Notes: generated by a model from the letters alone, not told the origin. Numbered from the stretch's first letter, positions 20,038-34,580 are shown. The stretch: DNA of 64,000 nucleotides from Amoebidium appalachense (GCA_963693365.1 CAVNZM010000013.1:4526001-4590000); one strand, 5' to 3'. Program-made: numbers and translations.

Positions 20038-20909
20038 CGGAAGAATTCTTCCATCAGGTTGTGAATTGGTTTTAACAAATTGCTAAGTTGAGGGCATCTT
20101 GAATTCGAGAGGAGAAGAGGCACGGGCCGAAATTCCAAATACCACTTGAAAACCGGACCCCCCCCCCCCCCCCTCAGTGTCCCCCCTCCCTTCCCCTGGC
20201 ACCCTGATCCCCGGTGTAGGAAAACTGAAGAAGGCCCCCTATCTTTATGTAAACAAAACAGCCCGGGCCTGAATCTCTGCAATTTCTGTTTTGACAGGCT
20301 CAGCCCAGAAGTAGGTATATATGTAACAATATAGGTCTCCTCCCAGGGGCCCGGTACCCACAAAAAGGCAGCGGTGCTGAAGAACACCCCAAAGTAAGGG
20401 TCAAAATCAAGTGAAGGGTTAAAAAAAATCAGGAGTTTCCAAATAAAGGGCATAGCTGGGAAGAGGAGGGAATGTGTTAATGGTTCTTTCTGTTGTTGTT
20501 GCACGGGGTGGTGGTGGGGAGGGAGGGGGGGGGGGGGGGGGGGGGAGGGGGGGAGAGGGGGGGGGGGGGGGGGAGAGGGGGGGAGGGGGGGGGGGGGGAG
20601 GGGGAGAGTTGCCCAAGATCATGCAGGGAATCTGCTTGGTGATCGTGAGGCCGGCTTCAAGCTGGAGATCTCAGAACCTGGGGCTGATCATGGATATAGA
20701 TTGGAAATGATCGTAACACCTGATGAGGTTATTTATTGGCTCCCCCCCCCTCCCCCCCCCTCGCCCCCCCCCCCCCCCTCGCCCCCCTCCCCCCCCCCCC
20801 CCCCCCCCCCGGGGACCCCATCTCCCGCCCCCTCCACCAACCATACATCCAACAGTGTAGGTAGGCTTATCAGAGCCAGATAGCTATATATAGATAGGTG
20901 GTCATCACA
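20038..20909. other. Spacer with G-rich and C-rich homopolymer blocks, no gene
   Basis: Contains poly(C) at about 20158-20173, a G-rich block at 20516-20607 and a C-rich block at 20742-20812. The sequence between is unremarkable and no supported exon was found. Confidence 0.7.
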
Positions 20910-21257
20910 AAGGGCCCCGGCCACATCAGCTCATCAGCTGAGTCAACTTGCTCCGAGCAGAATTATTTTGCAAAAAGCAGAATCACTCTGCTGAAAGCCG
21001 AATCACTCTGCTAAAAGCAGAATCAATCTGCTAAAAGCAGAATTATTCTGCTGTCAAAAGCAGAATTATTCTGCAAAAAGCGGAATATTTCTGCTAAAAG
21101 AAGAGTGATTCTGCTAAAGAGTGATTCTGCTTTTGCAGAATAACTCTGCTAAAAGCAGAGTGAATCTGTTCTTTTCCCACTTTTCACAGAATAATTCCGG
21201 TTTTGCAGAATAATTCTGCTTTTTGCAAGTTGACTCTGCCGATGTGGTTTGGCCCTT
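20910..21257. mobile_element. Foldback-type element built from a palindromic 20-bp satellite
   Basis: Terminal inverted repeats: AAGGGCC..CCACATC..AGTCAACTTGC at the left and its complement GCAAGTTGACT..GATGTGG..GGCCCTT at the right. Between them are about a dozen copies of a unit like AAAGCAGAATNATTCTGCT that is itself a near-palindrome, so either half of the element can pair with the other over most of its length. A CAC triplet flanks both sides and may be a target duplication. No coding capacity. This fits a non-autonomous foldback transposon or MITE. Confidence 0.7.
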
Positions 21258-21681
21258 CACAATTGGACATCACCTAGGTACTGTAGCTTACCAAGGGCCT
21301 CCATGTGTAACTTAACTGCTATTTGATAGAAAACCGGCACCAAAACCAAAGCACCCGGATAGTATACATATTTTGCACGGGCACGAAGCAGAACATTGAT
21401 TCTTTTCTGGGTACATTAATATTTCCTTTATGATCCCATAATCATACCCAGCAAGCTGTTCGCGTTACACACCATGATTCGGTTCTCAGCTGATTTGGGT
21501 GGCCAGTCCCATATCCTGTTGATGAGCTTCATTGCTCATAGGTCCGCGTTTAGGTAACTTCAATTTTGGCCACCCCAAAAAAAATATTTACCCCAAACAA
21601 TGGCTTGAATATAATGTACGCGCACACAAACACATGCACATACTGTGCACACATGCCCACACACACACACACACATGTTGT

Positions 21682-21712
<31 letters not shown>

Positions 21713-21854
21713 TGTACACACACGCTCACACAAGCACACGCACACACACAACACACACGCACACGGACACACACGCACACACACACATGTACACACACAC
21801 ACGCACGCATGCACACGCACACCCACACACACAACACACACACAGTCACGCACA

Positions 21855-21937
<83 letters not shown>

Positions 21938-22533
21938 TCCCCCTCCTCATACCCCCTCCCCCCCCCCCCCCCCCCTCCCCCCCCCCCCCCCCCCCCCGGT
22001 GCCCCCCGGGGGGGGCCCCTGCCATAACTGAACATCCCCTGATCATGATCACCGCCGGACCAACACATCTACTGTTACTGGCTATTTGAAACAACCGCAG
22101 ACCCTTCTTAGGCCGAAAATGTGCATGAGGGGACGGTCACTTGTCCATGTAAATGTCTCCACTACTGAGCAGCAAACATTTTGCAAAGAAGCCGACTGTT
22201 TCAGGCCATAAGCGGATACTGTGCAAATGTGCGTGTGTGTGCGTGTGCGTGCGTGTGCGTGTGTATATAGATGTGTGGGTGGCCTGTGCGATTTTCCGGT
22301 GTTATTGGAGAGAGGGAGGGGGAGGGGGTGAGGGGGGGGGGGGGGGGGGGAGAGGATTGCTTGCTAAGTTGTCTTATCATGTCCCTGCAACTTGACTGGG
22401 GTATCGTTATTTTTTTCTTCTGCTCCTATTTTTTATTTTTTTATTTTTAAACTTTCATAATTATTGAAACCCAAAACCAATTAATTTTTCTGGGAGGGGC
22501 TTCTCTCTGAAAGGTATCGGTGGAATTACTTAC
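21258..22533. other. Spacer with (CA)n microsatellite at 21655-21933, no recognised gene
   Basis: Unique-looking DNA to 21600, then CA-rich DNA with a perfect (CA)n core at about 21860-21933, poly(C) blocks at 21958-21998, a short GT/GC tract near 22225-22262 and a G-rich block near 22311-22350. No exon is supported. Confidence 0.7.
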
Positions 22534-22680
22534 AATGTCACTTTTCCATCCCACAATCAAAATCTGAAAGTCCGTTGCACAACATTGCATCATGCAAATA
22601 TTTGTTTTCTGGGCGGCCATCCCTGAATGTGAGCTCTCAAAGCTCAGTTGCATGTCGTATTGTTTTGGACTTTGAGCCAC
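22534..22680 (-). CDS. Possible internal exon of an unknown gene
   Basis: A 49-codon stretch of normal composition (for example SPKQYDMQLSFESSHSG and ATDFQILIVGWKSDI) ends at a near-perfect donor ATT|GTAAGTAAT at 22534/22533 on the minus strand, with a possible acceptor CTAG just upstream. No partner exon or domain was identified. It could be a real exon of a gene lying in the spacer between the two gene pairs, or chance. Confidence 0.3.
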
Positions 22681-22699
22681 GCTAGTGGCCCCCCACCAA

Positions 22700-24045
<1,346 letters not shown>

Positions 24046-24273
24046 ACGTGCATGTGTGTTTTGTTTTCAAAGGGTATGTGATTCATTATTACATTATCAG
24101 TTCTAATTGTATGACGTGGCTGCATGTTCATATGCATTTGATGCATATGTTTCGCTCGGGCTATGTGTGAAAACTCTCATCTTGTTACTGATATATTATA
24201 TCACTCTTCTACTACATGCAGTTTAATTAGAACATACTACAAGTGGTTTTACATGCTTAGGCCACCATAGCCC

Positions 24274-24597
24274 CTACAGGCGCAGTGCTGACTCGGACTC
24301 TGCGCGTCTGCTGCTGAAGGCATAGAAGGCTGCGCCGCCGACCAGCGCCACGCCGGCCACGGACCCAACGGCAATTCCGGCCACAGCGCCGCCACCCAGT
24401 GCACTGCTGGCTGGCAGCTCCTTGGCGCTGGCACTGCCCGCGGGGGGGAGGGCGGCAGCAGGCGCAGCCGTGGCGATGGCTGGCGGCTGGTGGATGGCCG
24501 TCTGCGCGGGCACAAGCGCCTCCTCGACCTCAACGGACGCAGCAGCCGAACAGGACGCAGAGAGGGCGGCAAGAACGGCGATGAACTGGAGGGTCAT
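24274..24597 (-). CDS. Small secreted/membrane Ala-Pro-rich protein, intact copy 2
   Basis: 107 aa, ATG at 24595-24597 (CCAAAATGACC context), stop TAG at 24274-24276. Same plan as 18305-18628: signal peptide (MTLQFIAVLAALSASCSAAA), acidic then Ala/Pro-rich middle (VEVEEALVPAQTAIHQPPAI), Gly/Ala/Val membrane helix with a GxxxG-like pattern, then SSRRAESESALRL. It differs from copy 1 at scattered positions only, without frame damage, which implies selection on the protein. It is divergent from the start-less copy at 25576. Function unknown. Confidence 0.78.
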   Translation of the reverse strand: MTLQFIAVLAALSASCSAAASVEVEEALVPAQTAIHQPPAIATAAPAAALPPAGSASAKELPASSALGGGAVAGIAVGSVAGVALVGGAAFYAFSSRRAESESALRL

Positions 24598-24869
24598 TTT
24601 GGTTGTTTAAGTTGATGGTGAGGCTACGTAACCTCAGAGACTGTCTTTTTGCTTTGTGTGAGACTGTTATAGGTCGGAAACTAGGCCTGCATATATAGGC
24701 ATACTATTGGTGCTCCTTGAAGAAATGGCCTGAGAACGTTCAGCCTTGCCTTCAAGGCTTAAGTGTCGGTTGTGAAGCGACACACACCAGATATCAGTTT
24801 GAGTTTGTCGGAGAGACTTGATGTTGTTTATGCGATGTTGTGATGTGAATGTATATGTTCAGCTGGCCC

Positions 24870-24876
24870 TTTTATA
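24870..24876 (-). promoter_or_regulatory. TATA box of the copy at 24274-24597
   Basis: TATAAAA on the minus strand within CGATATAAAAGGGCC, 273 bp upstream of the ATG. This spacing nearly equals that of the first pair (about 277). Confidence 0.6.
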
Positions 24877-25384
24877 TCGCATTGTTTTACCGTGTGCCGA
24901 GCTCGCGAGCATGTAATTATAAAACCGGCATTTGCCAGGAGAAGCATCTAAATGGATCTACTATGGCATAATTGTTTCTTCAAAGTTGACCTGGAACAGT
25001 GGGGTTTCGAAGTGATGCACAACAATAAATAAATGCCCATAAACATTTATCAATAAAAATGCAACATTAAAAATAACAATCAACAATGTAAATTATCAGA
25101 CTTGTTTTCTGGCATTGGTGCCTCGTACATACTCAGTGGTCGATTGAACGGCAACTCGTCTATGAATCGTATTCTCCGCCTCCTATTGGCTTCTGTACCA
25201 GCCAATCGCTTACTTTGAAATACTTTCTAGATTTCGACAACTTATCATTGGCTTTCTCGAGAGATTCGATCTCTCTATTCTTCCAATGAGTGAAGCACAA
25301 TACGGCGGTTAGATCTCCCTATCTAAATAGATCATCGGCGTGGCCACCTGCGAGTGCGCGCAGCAGCGGCCCATATGCGTGCCG

Positions 25385-25391
25385 TATAAAA
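25385..25391 (+). promoter_or_regulatory. TATA box of the plus-strand copy at 25576
   Basis: TATAAAA within TGCCGTATAAAAGCAACTGC, matching 19524-19530. Upstream are CCAAT boxes (CTCCTATTGGCTTCTG, CCAGCCAATCGCTTAC) and CTATCTAAATAGATC (25319-25333), related to the ATCTAAATGGATCTA motif on the other side of the intergenic region. Confidence 0.6.
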
Positions 25392-25575
25392 GCAACTGCA
25401 CACAATTTTCCGACTCAGTCAACAACAAAACACGAAAAGTACAAGCAACTTCATAAATACCGTGAACAGCGAGCCTGTGTTCAGTTTCTGCACCCGCACC
25501 GGTTCAAACATACATACATAAATACTGACGCAAACAGACACAAACGTCACACATATACGCCGGTGCACGTGGAAA

Positions 25576-25899
25576 ACGGCCCTCCAGTTCATTGCCGTTC
25601 TTGCCGCGCTCTCTGTCTCGTGTGCGGCTGCTGCGTCCGTTGAGGTCGAGGAGGCGCTAGTGCCCGCGCAGACGGCCATCCACCAGCCGCCAGCCATCGC
25701 CACAGCTGCGCCTGCTGCCGCCCTCCTCCCCGCGGGCAGTGCCAGCGCCAAGGAGCTGCCAGCCAGCAGTGCGCTGGGTGGCGGCGCTGTGGCCGGAATT
25801 GCCGTTGGGTCCGTGGCCGGCGTGGCCCTGGTCGGCGGTGTGGCCTTCTATGCCTTAAGCAGCAGGCGGGCAGAGTCGGAGTCAGCACTGCCCCTGTAG
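25576..25899 (+). pseudogene. Small secreted/membrane Ala-Pro-rich protein, start-codon-lost copy
   Basis: The frame is full length (107 codons plus stop TAG) and very close to the intact copies, including SVEVEEALVPAQTAIHQPP, the membrane helix and SSRRAESESALPL. The position of the start codon reads ACG (25576-25578, GGAAAACGGCCC) where the other three copies have ATG (AAAATGGCC). There is no in-frame ATG until 25660 in the middle of the Ala/Pro-rich part, which would drop the signal peptide. Either the gene is disabled, or it starts at ACG in a good context. The otherwise unbroken frame means the change is recent or tolerated. Confidence 0.75.
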
Positions 25900-26049
25900 G
25901 AGTTATGGTAGCCTGAACTGTTATTATTTGTAAGCGCACAATAATTCCTGTTGGAAAGTTAGATCTACGATACATAACCGGGTGGTGATATGAAGTTTTA
26001 GAACCGTTTGAAAATTCTGGAATCAGATGTGTGACACAAACACGACCCA

Positions 26050-26568
<519 letters not shown>

Positions 26569-26849
26569 ACAAACTATTTACTTGAGACCAGTCAGAGATA
26601 TATAGTCTGATGATGTTTTGTGACTGCTGCGGCTTCCATGATCTCATAATAACAAAGCCTGCCATGTGAAAAAGCTCAATTTTTGAACACGACTATATAA
26701 AGGAGTATCACACAAAAGGTTTCCCCCATCCACCCACCCATGCCTCGGGGCACACTCAGTTAAACCCAAAAGCCCCAACGTAATGCCGGGGGTGTAAAAT
26801 AATAATAAACCATTAGCGTAGATGCGAAAAAGAAGACAATCTGCACATG

Positions 26850-27400
<551 letters not shown>

Positions 27401-27403
<3 letters not shown>

Positions 27404-27935
27404 CTCATCATCTCTCATCCACAAGCACACACACACTCTCTCTCTCTAAACACAAATGCACACATCACGGGCGCATGTGCACACAAGGGCACACACCTCG
27501 CACACGCACTCCTGCACAAACACAAAAAACGCCTGCACACACGACACCCTAGCCCGCCCCCCCCCCCCCCTCCCCCCTCCCCCCAATCCCCCCCCCCCCC
27601 TCCTCCTCCCCTGCCCCACCTCCCCCCCCCTCCCCCCCCCCCGTCCTCCTCCTCCTCCACCCACCCACACCCTCACAATAATACTCGTGGAAGCGTTTGC
27701 ACACAAAGAACAGCAAGCATATCTCCAGCTGTTTTTTTAATCTGCATTGCTCTCTCCATCCGAGGCCCACCCTATTTGTGTTTTCTTTTTCCACAGTAAC
27801 CGGCTCTGGCAGGCTGAAAACACCAATAACAAATATCTATCTCTTTATAGAAGTTCTTTTAAACCACACACGGGGCAGGGCCGGATGAGGAGGGGGGAGG
27901 GATAGGGTGATGTGTTTGTGTGTGTGTGTGTGTTT

Positions 27936-28027
<92 letters not shown>

Positions 28028-28140
28028 ATGTGTGTGTGTGGAGGGGGGGGGGGGGGAGAGGGGGGGGGAGGTGGGGGGGGAGGGGGGAGGAGGATGGGGG
28101 GGGGGGGGGGGGGGGGGGGGAGGGGTTGGATAAAACGAAG
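27401..28140. repeat. C-rich block, (TG)n and G-rich block
   Basis: C-rich with CTCC motifs at 27557-27670, about 200 bases of unique DNA, (TG)n at about 27909-28040, and a G-rich block at 28041-28125. No exon supported. Confidence 0.85.
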
Positions 28141-29037
28141 ACACAGTGATGTACACAGACACACACAAGGTTTAGAGGAAGTTCACAGATGGCTAAGCCT
28201 TGGCACGTCGGTTGAAGGTTTTTCAAATATTACGTCGGTTGAAGGTTTTTCAAATGTTTTTCTAATTTTTGTTTTTGTTTGTAAAGTTTTTGAAAAGCCC
28301 CGATATATCACATTTGTGTTACTTTTCACACCGTCTAGATGGCAGCACTGCCATCCCACTGATACATACCGGCTCTACCTATATATTTACATTGGTAAAG
28401 TGATTTACGACGGTCACCGTTACACTAAACAAATACTTATCTGCAGTTTTCCCCAAATATTCCGCATTTGTAGACATATTATCTGAAAAAAACCAAAACC
28501 TCACGTAAACTCTATAGATATATCTAATGAGGTTTCCAAAAATATCTCGAGGGTTATACTTGAACCTTCGATAGAGTGGCCACGGCAGGGGTTTGATAAA
28601 CACAACCTTAAACTTCTATGTACAGATAGACAGCAAAACAGAAAAATGAACATAGTATATCCTAATACTGAGAAAGGTTTTTACTTCATTATATATATCT
28701 CATAAACGAGCACATGATGATCATAGCTATCTATGCACTTCTAGGGCATGCTATTTAGCTAAATTTGGTGATGTATTACATTCACCAACGAACAAAAACG
28801 GACAATGCAAACGGTATATTGATTAAATCATACTAAAGTTTCCAAGCTGCATTGTATTAGTATATTATTTAATGTATCCGACCAATTTTGCTCATGGTAT
28901 GTACCGGAATTGCAGTGTTGAGCTCCGAGAGTGTTGATGGGATATCTAAACTTAAATCTTTGAAAGTATCTACCTACGATATTACAAGGGATATGCCTAA
29001 ACGTTAGAAATCTGATACACCGTCTAGCTCCAAGCAA
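28141..29037. other. AT-rich spacer, no gene recognised
   Basis: Ordinary AT-rich DNA. A 27-bp tandem duplication built on ACGTCGGTTGAAGGTTTTTC lies at about 28204-28254. No splice-compatible exon or RNA gene was identified. Confidence 0.7.
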
Positions 29038-29111
29038 CATGCCTCCCCTCCTCCTCCCCTCCCCCTCCCCCCCCCCCCCCTCCCCCCACTACCCTCTCCC
29101 CCCTCCCTTCC

Positions 29112-29144
<33 letters not shown>

Positions 29145-29474
29145 AAGAACTCTTCCAATTATTTCCTCGAGCCTGTTAAGCGCCATACTTGATTGGAAAA
29201 CCGGGTGGTGTAGTCCAGTTGGGCATATGGGCGGAGGTAAGCAGCCTTACGTAAGGGGGTGACCTGATTGGCTGCTGGTCACGTGGGGATAGCTCTGGTC
29301 TCTGAGTGGATGCACGATGTGACCTGGCTCCTGCACGCCTCTGACGCTTAAACACCTATATAATATTTTTTTTAATTTAGTAAGGGGGGGGGGGGGGGGG
29401 GGTGGAGGGGGGAAGGGAGATGGGTAAAGGGGTGGGGGAAAGGGGGGGGGGGAGGCCTAGGGGAGAGGGGGGAG

Positions 29475-29509
<35 letters not shown>

Positions 29510-29894
29510 ATGATGACCGAGTCTGAAATATGGAGAAACAGGAGCTAGAAGGTCATAACGAGGGGGGAGGAGTTGGGGGACGAGGGTGGGGGGGTTGAAT
29601 GTCTGTACGATTGAAAAATTCATTTTCTATGTCCTCTTACTTTCTTCTATTTTCTTTCTTTTCTCTCTCTTCCTCTTTTTTTTTTCTTTTTTTTTGTGTG
29701 TGTGTGTTGGGGGAAGGGGGGGGGGCGAGGAGGGGGGGGAGGGGGGACCCTGTATATAAATTGGCTGTGTTTTTATCATGGGGTGTTGGTACTTCCACCA
29801 GGGTGAGGGGGGGAAGGGGAAGGGGGGGGGGGGGGGGGGGGGGGGGGGCTGGGCTGAAGGTGGCAGTTGAGCGCATGTGTGCGTGTATGTTTTT

Positions 29895-29955
<61 letters not shown>

Positions 29956-30177
29956 GGGGGGGCGGGGAGGGAGGGGGGGAGGGGGGAAAGGGGGAAGTGC
30001 TGGGTTGGTAAGTGGCTTAAAGGGAGGGACATTATGCGGATAGTGTGTATGTGTGAGCCTTTCTGGGTGGTGACACATCATTCTGCGCCGGGGTGGGGGG
30101 GGGGGGGGGGAGGGGAGGGGGGGGGGGGGGGGGGGAGAGGGGGGGGGGGGGGGGGGAGGGGGGGGGGGTCTATGTAC
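29038..30177. repeat. C-rich and G-rich low-complexity blocks downstream of the GATA gene
   Basis: C-rich at 29038-29142; G-rich at 29383-29508; mixed pyrimidine 29641-29700; G-rich at 29808-29850, 29905-29990 and 30091-30169. A T14-C-G50 tract lies at 29890-29954. A possible last exon of the GATA gene is discussed there (29602-29372). Confidence 0.8.
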
Positions 30178-33100
30178 CTGTGTGTTTCGTTTGAGGCTGA
30201 GGGGTCGTGGTCTGGAGTGCACCCTCTGGTAAAGGGCACAGGCATTGCACAGCTTGCTGCCGTCAGGACGGGTGCGCCAGATGGACGTGGCGCTGGTCTG
30301 TGGCCAATGGGTGGAAATTGTTAAAATTTAAATTATGTTTGGTATGGAGTGTAGGGAAGAGCGGAAGGTGGGGGGAGGGGGGGGGGGGGGTGGAGGGAAG
30401 ATGTTATGGCATGAAGTAGTCTTGCATAGGATAGATAAAGGACATGCGCAAGGAGGTGGGGGGAGGGGGAGAGGGGAGAAGCGAGGAAGGGGCCCCCTCG
30501 GGTTTTGGAGGGAGGGGGGGGGGGGGGGGGGAGGGAAGCGATTGAGAAGTTAGGTGGTGATTTTGGGTTAGAGAAGAACATAATGGTTTCCCAAGTTTGT
30601 CGGGGTATAGAGTATGAGGAAGCCTTTTTGGGGACGAGGGAAGGGATGGGGGGTGGGGTGGGAGGGGGAGGGGGGGAAGGAGGAGACGCCAGGGGAGAAA
30701 GCAGTGAGGGGGGTGAGGGGGGAGGTACAGGCAACCAGTACAAAGTAAGTCAACACAGCAATTTACATTATGTGTGGAAGGGAGAGGACGAGTGGGAAAA
30801 GGGGGGGGGGGGGGAGGGAGGGACGGGGGGAGGGGGGGGGGGGGGGGGGAGAAGGGGGATGTCTTTCTGAATCAAACGAACTCAAATTTGATCGTAAGGT
30901 GGTGATGTGTAAGTGCTTCAATAATAAACAAAGGTCTGTCTGGGCTGGGGGAGGGCGGGGGGGGGGGGGGGGGGGGGGAGGGGGGGGAGGGAAGAGGGGG
31001 GGTTCAATATATCCGACCTTGCAATTTGAGCATCTGAGGGGGCTGTTCATCTCCTCCTCTGCTGAAATTACAGGCCGGGGGACACCATGAGTGCGCAGGT
31101 AGGTGCCACAGGCATTGCACAGTGACTCATTGCTTGCACCACGACGCCACATGGTGGTGTTGGTGCACTGTGTGTATGTGTGTGTGTTGGGGGGGGGGGG
31201 GGGGGGGGGAGAGATATTGGTGGGGGGGTGGAGGGAGAGAGATTGGTGGATGGTTGGGGGGGTGGGGGGTGGGATGTGTGTGTGGGGGGGTGTGTATGGT
31301 TGGAGGGGGAGAAGGGGGGGGGGGGGGGGGATGGGCCATGGGTGAGTGTGTCTGGTTATGGAGGGAGGTGTGTGGCTGTTCGTGCATGTGTTTGTGGCAG
31401 GGGGGGGAGGGGGAGGGGGGAGAAAAGGGGTAGTTGGATGTGTTAAGGCACAAGGGAGGAAAAAAGAATGCTTAAAGTCCAGCCGATTGTATAAGTGGAT
31501 GAATGGACTGAACGTTTAAAAGGGCAAAGAGTAGAGGAGGAATAAGGGAAGGTGGAGAGCCTGAAAACGGGTGGGGGGGAGGACGGGGAGGGAGGGGGGG
31601 GGGGGGGGGGGGGGAAGGGGGAAAAGTTGAGGTAACAAGTAACATGGTCCCAATATAACCCCCCACCACTTCCTCCCCCCAACCCACCCCCTTCCCCCCA
31701 ACACACACAAGCCTTTGCACAATTCTCCTCCATCGGACCAAAATCCAAACATTTTCTATTACATTCTTGTTGCAAAATACAATCCCTGTAAATGAGATAA
31801 AATCGTCTTGCATGTTTCTGAGGACGACATCCTACCACCAGGTCAAATTCAAAGAATATGTCTCCCCCCCTTTCCCCCTCCCCCCTCTCCTCCCCCCCCC
31901 CCCCCCACCTCCCCCGCCAATCCCCTTTCCTCCCCCTCTTCCCTTTCTTTCTTTCTTTCTTTTTTTTTTTCTTTTTTTTCCCCCCCTTTTCCCTAAATTT
32001 TGTCCTACACCGGCATTTTTCGGTCGCTACAAATCGCTACATGCAAAACAGACATAAACCTTTCTTTAGGAAATAAAGCATGGTGATGGGCAGCGAGACT
32101 TCGCCCGATTGTGTGTGTGTATGTGTGTGTGGGGGGGGGGGGGGGGGGGAGGGGGGAGGGGGAGGGGAGAGGGGGATGAGGGGGAGAGGTCGGGGGGGGG
32201 GGGGGGGGGGAGGATTGGGGGGGGGAGGGGGAGGGGGGGAGGGGCAGTAGGAAGGAAAAGGGTGCTGAGACACGCACGGGGAGGGGAGGGGAGGGGGGGA
32301 GGGGGGAGGGGGGGGAGGGGAAAGGGGAGAGGTTGACGGGTGATACCTTACAGTTGTCGCAGTGCCGTTTTGGTTTGGTCTGTGTCTGCTCACCAGACAC
32401 CTTCTCATTTTTACTGCTTTTTGAACCCGAAAACTCCTTTTTCGCAGTCTGAGAGTGTAGTTTCTCTGGTTTTCCCTGGTTGGAGTAATCCGTGATTTTC
32501 ATTTCCACCTCTCCGGTCCCACCCGCCTGCTTAACATTGTCGGACATGGTATTTACAAACGTGGGCTTTGAAGCAGAATTTGTATTCAACTGCCCCAAAA
32601 AGGGAATCGGTGTAATCGCAGGAACCGACCGCGATCTGCCCATTTTCATTGGGCCGCCGTACTCTGGGAGGCGTGCCGTCGACGTTGGCGGGAAAGTGGG
32701 AAAGGGGTCCGCCCGCAAAACACGTGCATAAGGGAGGGATGGACCCAGGCCCAACTGTTCCCGAATGTTTTCTTCGTTAATTCCGTTGATTCCATTGGCC
32801 CGTTGCTGAAGAAACTGACCAATCCCAGGGAGGGACGGTGCCGACATGGATCTCCGATGGAGCGTGTTTTGCGCAAAATGCCTAATCGGACCGATTACGG
32901 GTGGGTCGGGGCGATCGGTGGGCGTGATGTCAGGCGGTGAGTCTGAAGACGCTAGAAGCTCCGAGAAGAACTTGCCACGTGCGTTTTGATTGGCGAAGAA
33001 ATTGTCCACGCTTGCCATATTTGGAAGTTGATTTGCCACGTTCCGGGGTGGGGCTGGCCAGGGGCTATCATCCGGAAGCCAAATATCGTTCTCGGGAATG

Positions 33101-34437
33101 TTCGGAAAATACGCATTCTGCTGCCCTGTCATCACTGGAAATACAGTGGAGTTTGGGAAATTTGAAGAGAAGGAGGTTGTTGCCCTCGTATTCACCTCGA
33201 AAGGGGGGATTCTCGTGCTTTGCAAGCCCAGATTTAAGGGCCGGCTAGGGTAATTGGGTTGCATGTCAATTTCATCTTGGTGGTCCTCCAACTGCCGCAG
33301 TTGCTGTTCGCTCAATTTCTGCAGTAGGAGGGGGCTTATGCTCGTTTGCGCAAATCGAGGCATGCCAAATGCGGGTGGATGGGGGGACGTATTTGTCATC
33401 GGACGGGAAGCGGTGGCGCCGGACTGAGTGAAAAACCCCAAAATTTCCGAATTTGGGGTCGGGGTGGTAACCATAGGCGTGGGTGTTCCAGACGTTGTGT
33501 TCATGGCAAATTCGTAATCCGTAACAGAAATTGCCGGAGTTTCCATGGGTTGTGGGGACTTCTCATCACCGGCACGGAAGATTTCACCGGAGGGGAAACT
33601 ATTGTTTTCCGGATCCAGTGACCGAGTGATGAAGGAAGGGAAAATGACCTGTTCCGTTACACTGATTCCGTTTTCCGTAAAGCTCATGTCCACCTCATTG
33701 CCACCGCTCTCCGATGTGGTGCTTGAAAATACCGTATTCACAGATGCCCGCGGCCCCGGTGTTTGAATCACAAGAACCCCCTTTGCAAATTCGGCGTGGG
33801 AGGGTTCAATATCTCTCTCTGTCTCCACAAAGTTCTGCAAAATCTGCGGCTTCACATCAGTTGTAACCTCCACGCCAGGATCAATTTTCACAACAGGAAA
33901 CGATGGTTCGTTTGTTGTTGCATCTCCGTTGATATTTTCGTAGCCGCCCGCGCGGTGTTTCGTGGCCACGCTCTCTTGCCGCGGAGGTGTGGTAACATCC
34001 CTACTTTCCGCGCTCTGAGGCTCCCCTACCACCCCACTGTCCCTGCCTGCTTGGCCTAGAGGGGACCCACCCAAAGCGTGTTGTCTGCTGGTGCCATTTG
34101 GTGTTGAATACGAATCCTCGGTGCCCATTTCCTCCCTGCTGCCCATGCGTTGTTGGTTGTCGGGCAAATACGCACACTTCTGAATGACGTTACCACCCAT
34201 GCTCAAGGAGGAAGGGGTTTCAGAGGGGTGCAAGTTTTCCGTTTTTTCGTTTTCCGGATCCTGTTGCATTTCCAACTGTTGTGCATATGCATTGACCAAG
34301 TCGAGCAACTCCTGTGTGTTTAACCATGTAAGCTCCTCGGTCCCATCACTCCCACTACTTCTACTGTCCCCTCTCGAAACATTTTGCCGTGTGGGCTGAA
34401 ACTCTGTGTCAGAGGCTTTACCTTCCATCTTGCTCAT
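30178..34437 (-). CDS. Two-finger GATA-type zinc-finger transcription factor
   Basis: Three in-phase exons on the minus strand: 34437-32347 (697 codons), 31167-31018 and 30297-30178. Finger 1 has CDNC (693-696), then TNTTMWRRGASNESL and CNAC (714-717); finger 2 has CSNC (743-746), TSATSIWRTRPDGSKL and CNAC (764-767). Both are C-x2-C-x17-C-x2-C, the GATA class that binds WGATAR in the nucleus. Each finger is split by an intron right after the Lys following the second Cys. The long N-terminal part is Ser/Pro/Asn-rich and mostly disordered, with a short amphipathic segment near 38-56 (TQELLDLVNAYAQQLEMQQ) and repeated RSMSAPSLPGI/RSRSVPAITPI-like motifs that look like phosphorylation sites. A donor follows at 30178, so one more exon is expected; 29602-29372 (TFNPPTLVPQLLPPRY...) fits phase 0 but runs into poly-Pro and is uncertain. 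Confidence 0.87.
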
Positions 34438-34580
34438 CTTTCAATGCTAAAAAGAGAGCGCTGCAAAAACCTAAGGCTCTAAACGTTACATATGTCAAGC
34501 GCAAGAATCAAGAGTCTATCTGCGCGTGTCAGTAATTTTTCACACAAAATGACACTGTGCCTTGGAGATGGCGGTGTGCA

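Noticed and set aside
31706-31786. A Cys-rich exon-like stretch (ILQQECNRKCLDFGPMEENC) in intron 1 of the GATA gene
   Set aside because: Its phase does not fit the flanking exons, and the direct joining of the flanking exons already gives a perfect GATA finger.
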